Assembly (NCBI RefSeq): GCF_014253065.1
Contig: NZ_JACLZK010000001.1
Span: 1,116,001-1,180,000, forward strand
Reading direction: 5' to 3'
Length of the DNA stretch: 64,000 nt
Source of the DNA: Campylobacter massiliensis
GTDB lineage: Bacteria > Campylobacterota > Campylobacteria > Campylobacterales > Campylobacteraceae
The translations under genes and the position numbers were made by a program. The notes beneath the pieces are model-generated. The model saw nothing but the letters and a program-made list of their open reading frames with translations, was not told the DNA's origin and did not search any database. This document shows, in pieces, positions 57,331 to 64,000 of the stretch (position 1 is its first letter; every line of letters starts with the position of its first letter).

Positions 57331-57912
57331 ATGGATTATCAAGGATTATTTTTATTGGCGCAGTTTTTAAACGAGAGAAAAAAGGCGAACCGTAAGGAGA
57401 TAGCGGAGTTTTTATCGCACAAAACGGGTGCGAGTCAAAGCAAAACGGACGCGCTTTTAAGCGTCATAGCAAATAGCCCTAAAATTCAAGCTTTACCGCA
57501 AGAAAAGAGGATCGTTTTAAAGACTTCGCGCGGGATCTACGAGATAAGCAAAACCGGCGAAAAACTCCTAAAAGGCAAAAACGCTAGACAAAATTTTGAA
57601 GATTGGGTCGGCGGCGTTTACGGCGAAACCAAGACGCAAAATTTACCCGCGCCCAAAACGAAAAAATACCTAAAAACCGTCACCGCTCTCGTCGTGCATG
57701 AGATAAAAGACAAAATGATCGGCGAAGCAATCAAAAAGCCCATAGAAGCGATAAAATCGCTCGCGCTAAAGCTCATGAAAAAGCATAAATATCTAGGCAA
57801 ATTTTATACTTTTAGACACGTTTTTTTGGCGCTTTTGGCCGCTAAAATCGCGTTTGACGTCGTAAAATTCTTTAAAAATCGCAAGCTAGAAAAACTGCTT
57901 GCGAGTAGCTGA
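57331..57912 (+). CDS. Hypothetical protein with C-terminal hydrophobic helix
   Basis: 193 residues from MDYQGLFLLAQFLNERKKAN. An in-frame ATG at 57316 is also possible; neither has a good ribosome site, and the repeat described upstream would cover the earlier one. The N-terminal 60 residues look like a winged-helix-type region (NRKEIAEFLSHKTGASQSKT); a hydrophobic stretch (FRHVFLALLAAKIAFDVV) near the C-terminus may be a membrane helix. No family recognised. Confidence 0.6.
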   Translation: MDYQGLFLLAQFLNERKKANRKEIAEFLSHKTGASQSKTDALLSVIANSPKIQALPQEKRIVLKTSRGIYEISKTGEKLLKGKNARQNFEDWVGGVYGETKTQNLPAPKTKKYLKTVTALVVHEIKDKMIGEAIKKPIEAIKSLALKLMKKHKYLGKFYTFRHVFLALLAAKIAFDVVKFFKNRKLEKLLASS

Positions 57913-58031
57913 TTTACTCAAATTTGATTAAAAAGTTTAAATAGAACGCATGATAGATGATTGTAAATTGCGATTTCTTGCGGATTAGGATAAACTGCTT
58001 ATCGCCTAAAAACTCATTTTATATCAAAAAA

Positions 58032-58601
58032 TCATTCGTCAGACAGTCCGCGTTCAAAGCTTTTTGCGCGAAAGCTGCGCCTTTGCAGCGGCGAGTCGCC
58101 CAGTTTTGCTATTGCGTCCAGATGCGCCTTCGTACCGTAGCCTTTGTGCGCGGCGTATCCGTAGCTCGTATGCACGCCGTCCCACGCCGTCATCAGCGCG
58201 TCGCGGCTTACTTTGGCTAGGATGCTGGCCGCGCTTACCTGCGCGACTTTGCCGTCGGCTCCGACCATGGTTTTTACGCCGGTGCCGTAGTTTGCATTGC
58301 CGTCGTAGAGCAACTCGTAGTCCGCAAAATGCGACTTAAACAGCCGCAGCGCGCGCCTAAGACACTCGCTAAGCCCTAGCTCGTCGATCTGCTCGTTTGA
58401 AAAATACGCGATGAGAAATTCCGAGCTTCCCGCGATCTCTTTAAACAGCTCCTCGCGCCGCTTTGCGGTTAGTTTTTTTGAGTCGTTTAGCCCCGCTATC
58501 TCGCGCTTTAGCACGCATGCGGCTACCGCCAAAGGCCCAGCCAGCGCGCCGCGCCCCGCTTCGTCGATACCGCAGATTTGGGCGTTAGATTTGTTTTTCA
58601 T
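58032..58601 (-). CDS. rnhB: Ribonuclease HII
   Basis: 189 residues. Cuts at single ribonucleotides in DNA. Catalytic residues in [19 protein letters not shown] (DEG motif) and [18 protein letters not shown] follows. Length is normal; no second catalytic acid appears missing. Confidence 0.95.
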   Translation of the reverse strand: MKNKSNAQICGIDEAGRGALAGPLAVAACVLKREIAGLNDSKKLTAKRREELFKEIAGSSEFLIAYFSNEQIDELGLSECLRRALRLFKSHFADYELLYDGNANYGTGVKTMVGADGKVAQVSAASILAKVSRDALMTAWDGVHTSYGYAAHKGYGTKAHLDAIAKLGDSPLQRRSFRAKSFERGLSDE

Positions 58602-58878
58602 CGGTGTGCTTTCTTATTAAATTTTATTTTTTCAAGTACAAAATTTATTGGCATAGCGAGATTTTTGTGCTTGATAGTTCTATCCTACCGAGTATAAAAT
58701 TTGCAAATTTTAAGTCGTCAAATTCTGCCTCGGTTTGATTTGATTTTTGATTTTTTCTCTATACGGTATTTGAAAATTTACTTTTCGCTTGCGTCTTTGT
58801 TTTGTCAAATTTTAGCTTGTTTCGTATCAAATTTTGCCTTCCATTTTTTAAGCTTCATTTTCTGGCGGAAAAAATCGG

Positions 58879-59760
58879 CTAAAACAGCCCGAAATTTTGC
58901 TTTAAATGCTCTTTGATGGGCTCAAGCGGTAGCGAGATCTCGCTGTTTTTGCCGCCGGTCGCGCCGTCAAAAAAAGTAATTCCGCTTGGCGAGAGCGTAA
59001 AATTTTCGCTCGGAGTTATCTTTTCTTTTGCGAAAATCGCGGTCAAATTTGCATCGTTTAAATCCTTAAAAACGTCGCTCAAATTTATCTTTTTTAGGTT
59101 TTTTAGCCAGACGGTTTTGCAGATTTTCCCGCCCTCTCCGAGTTCGCAGACGCTTCTTATTTTGCTGTTTTGATACTCGAGGCTATTTAGCGCGTTTGCG
59201 GCGTTTTTTGAGGGGTCTTTGAGCCATGTCGTTTTAAAATTTTCAAGTTTTGCGGCGAGAGATTTTTTGTTATTTTGCGCAAATTTAGGCGCGTAAAAGT
59301 CGCTCGCGACGGCCTCAAATCGCGTCCCGTCTCGCCCGATCTCTTGCAGCCCGAGCGCGGCAAAATCATAGCTTGCGACCTGTTTTATCACGGCTTTTCG
59401 CGCCTTGCCTCTGATCGCTAGCTTGCCCGTCAGTTCGCCTTTATCCGCTTTTACGCTTAGATTTAGCCACTCGGTAACTGCGCTTACGGCCGTTATAGCG
59501 GCGCCCGATTTTTCGATGCCGCCTTTGGTGAAGTCGTATCTGGCGCCCTCAAAAAATGCGTGCCCTTGAAATTTAGGCGGCAAAACGACGCCCTTATCGC
59601 TAAAATTTTCAAACTCGGCTTCAAGCTCGCTGATGTAGAGCTCAAATTTACTCCCGTCCGCCTCGCCTGCAAATTTATAAATTTTGCCCTCGTTTTCGTG
59701 TCTGATCTCGTAGCCTAGCGCCAAAACGCAGGCTAAAAATAGCGCCGCAACCACTCTCAT
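58879..59760 (-). CDS. Exported hypothetical protein, 293 aa
   Basis: Signal peptide (MRVVAALFLACVLALGYE) then a periplasmic beta-rich body; the two cysteines in SVCELGEGGKICKTV probably form a disulfide. No known family. It begins 9 bp after the ATPase gene upstream and is probably co-transcribed. Confidence 0.7.
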   Translation of the reverse strand: MRVVAALFLACVLALGYEIRHENEGKIYKFAGEADGSKFELYISELEAEFENFSDKGVVLPPKFQGHAFFEGARYDFTKGGIEKSGAAITAVSAVTEWLNLSVKADKGELTGKLAIRGKARKAVIKQVASYDFAALGLQEIGRDGTRFEAVASDFYAPKFAQNNKKSLAAKLENFKTTWLKDPSKNAANALNSLEYQNSKIRSVCELGEGGKICKTVWLKNLKKINLSDVFKDLNDANLTAIFAKEKITPSENFTLSPSGITFFDGATGGKNSEISLPLEPIKEHLKQNFGLF

Positions 59761-59769
59761 AACCGCTCC

Positions 59770-60864
59770 TTATATGCCCAGCGCCCAGCGCGAAAACGGC
59801 GCCACCTCGCATTTTATGCCCTCTATACTCGTCTCGCCGGAGTTCGCCACGCTGATTGCTTGTAGCCTATTTATACCTAAATTTTTTAAATTTGCGTGCA
59901 GTTTTTTAAATTTTAAAAAGACCAAATCCGCATCGCTAAACGGCGAGCAAATGATAGCAAGTTTCCTTTTAGGCAGGAAAAAATCAAGCTCTTTTGTATA
60001 AAAAATCTGCTCATTAAATTTGGCCAATTCGCAAAAAACCGTGTTATTAAAATTTTTAGCGAAGTCCTTTTTTAGGCTTAGCGCGCTTTTAAATGCAAAG
60101 TCGCTAAAATAAAGCCTTTTTGCGGCGTTTGGCTCGTTAAATTTTTCTACCAAGCTAACTGTGCTCATATTTTCTAGCTCGCTAAGCGCTCCGTAAACGC
60201 TATCTTTTGAGATTTTGCGGGTGGATTTTAGCGTGCTAAAAATCTCAAAAATGCTCACGTTTTGCGCCTGAGCTTTCGCGCACTCTTTTAGTACGGCCAG
60301 CTGCGTGGCGGAGAGCGAGGATTTTAACGCGGTTTGTAGATTTGCCGCGACGTTTTCGGCGTCGCAAAAGGCCGACGCAGGACTTCTGCCGTGAAGCAAA
60401 AAGTGGCTAAAAAGCGTCTCTGGATCGATCTTTTTTGAAAAAAATGCGATAAATTCCTCGTAGTCTAAAAAATCCAAATTTAGCTCGCTAAAGCCGTTTA
60501 AATTCGCGTCTTTAAACCCAGAAGCGACGATAAAATTTTGCAAATTTAGCTCTAAAATCGGCTCGAATTTATCCCAAAATCTCTGCTCGAAATCATCGAT
60601 CGCTAGAATTTTTATCTGCGGATTTTGGCGTAAAAACTCGAGAAAATTTGACAAAATATCATCCGCGTCTATGCGAAGATCGCCTAAATTTACGTACAAA
60701 AACTCTTTGCTATCAAATGCCGACAAAAAGCCCGCGATCAACGAGGTTTTGCCGCTTCCTATGCCGCCTTTTATCAGCGTTTTGGGCGCGGTAATCTCAA
60801 ATTTTCTATTTATAAATTTGACGTTTTTCGGCGGGCTTTGGTATAGCGCGTTTAGAGTTTGCAT
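59770..60864 (-). CDS. AAA ATPase with DUF4143-like C-terminus
   Basis: 364 residues. Walker A KGGIGSGKTSLIAGF (about residue 36), Walker B KILAIDDFEQRFWD (about 95), a middle winged-helix-like section (KISKDSVYGALSELENM) and a C-terminal part (ELAKFNEQIFYTKELDFFLP) resembling the nuclease-like domain of AAA_14/DUF4143 proteins. These are of unknown role, some linked to mobile or toxin-like systems. No phage context here. Confidence 0.75.
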   Translation of the reverse strand: MQTLNALYQSPPKNVKFINRKFEITAPKTLIKGGIGSGKTSLIAGFLSAFDSKEFLYVNLGDLRIDADDILSNFLEFLRQNPQIKILAIDDFEQRFWDKFEPILELNLQNFIVASGFKDANLNGFSELNLDFLDYEEFIAFFSKKIDPETLFSHFLLHGRSPASAFCDAENVAANLQTALKSSLSATQLAVLKECAKAQAQNVSIFEIFSTLKSTRKISKDSVYGALSELENMSTVSLVEKFNEPNAAKRLYFSDFAFKSALSLKKDFAKNFNNTVFCELAKFNEQIFYTKELDFFLPKRKLAIICSPFSDADLVFLKFKKLHANLKNLGINRLQAISVANSGETSIEGIKCEVAPFSRWALGI

Positions 60865-60974
60865 TTTTAGCCTTTAAAATTTGGAAAATTATAGCGAAGT
60901 TTCCTTGTAAAGAGGAAGATAATTAAAATTTGACGTCAAAAAACAAGGGCAAATTTAATGATTTTTAAAAAAAA

Positions 60975-60987
60975 GGGGGGGGGGGGG
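60975..60987. repeat. Poly-G tract of 13
   Basis: A run of 13 G's (preceded by eight A's) 37 bp before the ATG of the Sel1-repeat gene at 61025. G tracts of 8 or more are the phase-variable elements of Campylobacter. Here it lies between the divergent start of an ATPase gene and the Sel1 gene, so length change would alter promoter spacing or transcription rather than reading frame. Confidence 0.9.
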
Positions 60988-61024
60988 TAGAATGCATTAA
61001 ATTTTTATTTGAAAGGCGGATATT

Positions 61025-61672
61025 ATGAAAAAAATTACGGTTTTTGGTCTGACGTTAATAAGTGCATTGGCGATAGACAATCCGATGGCAGATATACTAA
61101 AGGACTATGAAAACAAGTGTAATGCCGGAGATGAGATGGCGTGCGGCGTGGCGGGCGGAGTTTATGATTTTGCCTTTGAGGTGTACGGGGTAAAGCAAGA
61201 CTACGGCAAGGCGATGAAATTTTATAAAAAGGGCTGCGATAATGGAAACTACAGGTCGTGCAATAATCTAGGCTTTATGTACGAAAATGAAAAAGGCGTA
61301 AAACTAGACTATAAAAAGACGTTTGAGTTATATACTAAGTCTTGCGACATCGGAAACGACGCGCTCGGTTGTAGAAATCTCGGATTTTTGTATATCAATA
61401 AGCATGTTTCAGGCATAAATGAGAAGCAAGCGTTTTTGGAAGGATTTGGGCGTGTTAAAAAAAGCTGCGACATCACGCCGGATTTTACTGCTTGCAGCTT
61501 TTTGGGCGATGTATACTTAAAAATAAATGAGAAAAACGACGCAATGAAATATTATCAAAGAGCATGTACTGCCGGGGCTACCGATAATGTTGTTCAATCT
61601 TTTGAAGAAGGCGTTAAGCTTTGGCAACTAACCTGCGGAATGTACGAACTTTTAAAGCAAGGCTCAAGATGA
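61025..61672 (+). CDS. Sel1-repeat (Hcp-like) secreted protein, 215 aa
   Basis: Short hydrophobic leader (MKKITVFGLTLISALA), then Sel1 repeats with paired cysteines at repeat ends (AGDEMACGVAGGVYDFAF, NGNYRSCNNLGFMYENEK, GNDALGCRNLGFLYI), as in the Hcp proteins of Helicobacter, which are secreted and host-interacting. AAGGCGG ribosome site. A poly-G tract is immediately upstream. The role is inferred by family only. Confidence 0.82.
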   Translation: MKKITVFGLTLISALAIDNPMADILKDYENKCNAGDEMACGVAGGVYDFAFEVYGVKQDYGKAMKFYKKGCDNGNYRSCNNLGFMYENEKGVKLDYKKTFELYTKSCDIGNDALGCRNLGFLYINKHVSGINEKQAFLEGFGRVKKSCDITPDFTACSFLGDVYLKINEKNDAMKYYQRACTAGATDNVVQSFEEGVKLWQLTCGMYELLKQGSR

Positions 61673-61822
61673 TTATTTAAAATTTGGACACGATTTTTAT
61701 CTGTCCAAATTTACCCCAAATCAAATTTAAATATTCCGCTTTAAATTTTCAGCCAAATTTACAAAAGCTTCCTTATAAAAAGGAAATAAATCTATTAAAT
61801 TTTACTAAATTTGCTCAAAATA

Positions 61823-61851
61823 TTGACTTTAAAAAGCCATTTGGATAAAAT
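61823..61851 (+). promoter_or_regulatory. Promoter of the S10 ribosomal operon
   Basis: TTGACT (61823-61828), 17-bp gap, TAAAAT (61846-61851), with a leader of about 60 nt to the rpsJ ATG that contains two short stems (CTTAC/GTAAG and GTCG/CGAC). Confidence 0.6.
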
Positions 61852-61916
61852 CCGAGTCTCTTACATAAGTAAGAAGTGTCGTATGTTTGCGACAAGTTCT
61901 ATTCAAAGGAAAGAAA

Positions 61917-62228
61917 ATGGAAAGAATCAGGCTTAAGCTTAAAGCTTATGACCATAGAGTTCTCGACCGCACAGTTGCAGCCATAGTAGAAGCTGTCAAA
62001 CGAACGGGCGCCGACGTCAGAGGTCCGGTGCCGATGCCTACGAAGATCAAACGCTACACGGTCTTAAAATCACCACACATCAACAAAGACTCACGCGAGC
62101 AGTTTGAAATGAGAATTCACGCTAGAATGCTAGATATCGTAGCGGCTACGCCCGATACCGTCGACTCGCTAACAAAGCTTGACTTAGCCCCTGAGGTTAA
62201 CGTCGAAGTCCGCGCGATGGGCAAATAA
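61917..62228 (+). CDS. rpsJ: Ribosomal protein S10
   Basis: 103 residues from the ATG of [17 protein letters not shown], with AAAGGAAAGAAA before it; the in-frame codons further upstream are not part of S10. Contains [20 protein letters not shown]. First gene of the S10 operon; S10 is also NusE, an antitermination factor. Confidence 0.98.
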   Translation: MERIRLKLKAYDHRVLDRTVAAIVEAVKRTGADVRGPVPMPTKIKRYTVLKSPHINKDSREQFEMRIHARMLDIVAATPDTVDSLTKLDLAPEVNVEVRAMGK

Positions 62229-62242
62229 AGGCGAGGTGAAAG

Positions 62243-62821
62243 ATGGAATATATCGTAGAAAAAATAGGCATGAGCAGAACGGTAAACAACCCAAGCATCC
62301 CCGTTACGCTTCTAAAGGTCGTAAACGCTAAAGTTTGCGAAGTGAGCGAATGCGGCAGTGCTATAGTAGCTTATGCTAAAGGTAAAGCAAAAAATAAAGC
62401 CATAGAGGGTCAGCAAAAAAAATATAGCCTAACGGCGGAATTTAATAAATTCGCAACCCTACAAGTCGCCAATAAAGAGGCGGGCGATCTTGATTTTAGT
62501 CCGCTTAGCTCGGCTAAAATTTTAAAAGTTAGCTTCAGCTCAAAAGGTAAAGGCTATCAAGGCGTCGTGAAAAGACACGGCTTTGGCGGCGGTCCGAAAA
62601 GCCACGGTTCTCGCTTCCACAAAAGACACGGCTCTATCGGTAACCGCGAGTGGCCGGGACGTGTTCAGCCTGGTATGAAGATGGCCGGACACACCGGAAA
62701 CGAAAAAGTTACCGTTAAAAACGAGATCGTAAGCTTTGACGCCGAAAACGGAATTTTGGTTTTAAAAGGCAGCGTCGCTGGCTATAACGGCGCAATGGGC
62801 AGAATAAGGATAGTAAAATGA
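62243..62821 (+). CDS. rplC: Ribosomal protein L3
   Basis: 192 residues. Large-subunit protein near the peptidyl transferase centre. [20 protein letters not shown] and RPGRVQPG-like [16 protein letters not shown] blocks are present. The stop overlaps rplD by 4 bp. Slightly short compared with the E. coli protein, as in other Campylobacter. Confidence 0.98.
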   Translation: MEYIVEKIGMSRTVNNPSIPVTLLKVVNAKVCEVSECGSAIVAYAKGKAKNKAIEGQQKKYSLTAEFNKFATLQVANKEAGDLDFSPLSSAKILKVSFSSKGKGYQGVVKRHGFGGGPKSHGSRFHKRHGSIGNREWPGRVQPGMKMAGHTGNEKVTVKNEIVSFDAENGILVLKGSVAGYNGAMGRIRIVK

Positions 62822-63432
62822 GTAAAGTTTGCGTATTAAACGAAAAATTTGAAAAAGCTAGCGAGCTTGATCTACCGGCTAATTACGCTGAGATCAACCC
62901 GCACAACCTATATCTTTACGTTAAGTCTTATTTGTCCGGTATGCGTTCAAATTCGGCTCACACCAAAACCAGAGCTTTCGTAAGCGGCGGCGGTAAAAAA
63001 CCGTGGAGACAAAAAGGTCGCGGCGGCGCTAGAGCGGGCTCAACTAGAACTAACGTCTGGGTAGGCGGCGCGGTGGCGTTTGGTCCGAGCAACGAGCGAA
63101 ACTATTTCCAAAAGGTCAATAAAAAGCAAAAAAGATTGGCGCTTGAGTTCGCGCTAAACGAAAAAGCTAACGCGGGTAAAATTTTCGCGGTAGATAGCAT
63201 AGAGATCGCAAGCGGTAAGACTAAAGACGCTGCTAAAGTAATCAGCGCGTTAAATTTGAGAGACGCTTTGGTCGTAAAAGATCTGCTTGACGACAACACG
63301 CTATTGGCGTTTAGAAATTTATCAAACTGCTATCTAATCGATGCGAGCGAGATAAACGCTTACTTAGTGGCGACTTACGGTGCCGTCGTTATCGAGAAGG
63401 CCGCACTTGAATCTATAATAAAAGAGGGCTGA
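62818..63432 (+). CDS. rplD: Ribosomal protein L4
   Basis: 204 residues. Lines the exit tunnel. Loop region [20 protein letters not shown] is characteristic, followed by [10 protein letters not shown] and the C-terminal [10 protein letters not shown]. One base before rplW. In E. coli L4 represses its own operon; here unknown. Confidence 0.98.
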   Translation: MSKVCVLNEKFEKASELDLPANYAEINPHNLYLYVKSYLSGMRSNSAHTKTRAFVSGGGKKPWRQKGRGGARAGSTRTNVWVGGAVAFGPSNERNYFQKVNKKQKRLALEFALNEKANAGKIFAVDSIEIASGKTKDAAKVISALNLRDALVVKDLLDDNTLLAFRNLSNCYLIDASEINAYLVATYGAVVIEKAALESIIKEG

Positions 63433-63433
63433 A

Positions 63434-63715
63434 ATGGCAGATATAACTGATATCAAAACGATTTTATATACGGAAAAAACTCTCGGTCTTCAAGAGCAAG
63501 GCGTGGTCGTCATACAAACTTCGCCTAAGATGACTAAAAACAGGCTGAAAGAAATTTTGAAAGAGTATTTTGGAGTAACGCCGCTTCGCGTAAATTCGCT
63601 TAGAATCGACGGAAAAGTTAAGCGTTTCAAAGGAAGAGAAGGACAACGCAACGAGATAAAGAAATTTTACGTTAAGTTGCCTGAGGGCTCAAGCCTAGAA
63701 AACACGGAGGCGTAA
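63434..63715 (+). CDS. rplW: Ribosomal protein L23
   Basis: 93 residues. Binds trigger factor and SRP at the tunnel exit. [19 protein letters not shown] and [20 protein letters not shown] are typical. Ends 1 bp before rplB. Confidence 0.97.
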   Translation: MADITDIKTILYTEKTLGLQEQGVVVIQTSPKMTKNRLKEILKEYFGVTPLRVNSLRIDGKVKRFKGREGQRNEIKKFYVKLPEGSSLENTEA

Positions 63716-63716
63716 G

Positions 63717-64000
63717 ATGGCGATAAAAACCTATAAACCTTATACACCTAGCCGCAGATTTATGACGGGCTTATCGAGCGAGGATATCACCGCTAAACCT
63801 AGCGTGAGAAGCTTGCTTGTAAAGATCCCTGTAAGCGGCGGTAGAAATAATAACGGAAGAATAACTTCTAGACATAAAGAAGGCGGAGCGAAGAAACTTT
63901 ATAGAATCATCGACTTTAAACGCCGCAAATTCGGTATCGAAGGTAAGGTCGAAGCTATCGAGTACGATCCGAACAGAAACTGCCGCATCGCGCTTATCGC
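63717..64000 (+). CDS. rplB: Ribosomal protein L2 (5' part)
   Basis: First 94 codons; the gene continues outside the window. Start [20 protein letters not shown] is preceded by an AGGCGTAAG spacing after rpl[22 protein letters not shown] is the N-terminal RNA-binding domain of L2. Confidence 0.97.
   Translation, partial: MAIKTYKPYTPSRRFMTGLSSEDITAKPSVRSLLVKIPVSGGRNNNGRITSRHKEGGAKKLYRIIDFKRRKFGIEGKVEAIEYDPNRNCRIALI

Overview
The window is origin-proximal chromosome from a Campylobacterota (epsilonproteobacterial) species, most likely a Campylobacter of the higher-GC oral group (C. rectus / C. showae / C. curvus type). The basis is the gene order dnaA-dnaN-gyrB, the clusters aroC-rnc-rnhA-TPR-dnaG and hisF/rlmN/ksgA/RNase J, the many Campylobacter-type proteins, and the unusually frequent AAATTTG/CAAATTT words. 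The species assignment is an inference from memory of these genomes, not from a search.

Layout. 1-8.9 kb: 3' part of dnaA, a candidate oriC between dnaA and dnaN, dnaN, gyrB, a degenerate GGDEF-EAL protein, queF with a basic tail, an HD protein, and the SRP RNA gene on the minus strand. 8.9-19.7 kb: nrdG with a 53-aa NrdD C-terminus-like protein, thiol peroxidase, class Ia ribonucleotide reductase alpha, an AT-rich orphan gene, purB, an RluA-type synthase, rlmN with a tiny coupled membrane protein, and hisF; two identical parS-like palindromes lie in coding sequence here. 19.9-28.1 kb: ksgA, RNase J, kdsD, an RsuA-family synthase, a structured non-coding stretch, an AGCS symporter and rarA. 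28.3-39.2 kb: a haem-type TonB receptor, a flavin split-barrel protein, ung, YbaK family, two envelope proteins, hypothetical proteins, moaC and a PatB-type lyase.

39.2-50.9 kb: a complete type I-B CRISPR-Cas system (cas6, cas8b, cas7, cas5, cas3, cas4, cas2, cas1) and an array of 44 repeats (the last truncated) with 43 spacers. Cas6 processes the transcript, Cas8b-Cas7-Cas5 form Cascade, Cas3 degrades the target, and Cas4-Cas2-Cas1 acquire spacers. Points of interest are a palindrome over the cas6 -10 box, a perfect consensus promoter before cas8b, the order cas4-cas2-cas1, different base composition of the effector and adaptation modules, and a spacer that reads as the start of a Zot-like filamentous-phage protein.

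51-64 kb: aroC-rnc-rnhA-LapB-like cluster, divergent dnaG, a PP-loop ATPase, rnhB, an AAA ATPase, a Sel1-repeat gene behind a 13-G tract (probable phase variation), and the start of the S10 ribosomal operon (rpsJ, rplC, rplD, rplW, partial rplB).

No tRNA or rRNA gene, insertion sequence or integrated phage was recognised. Positions and spacer counts were read by eye.
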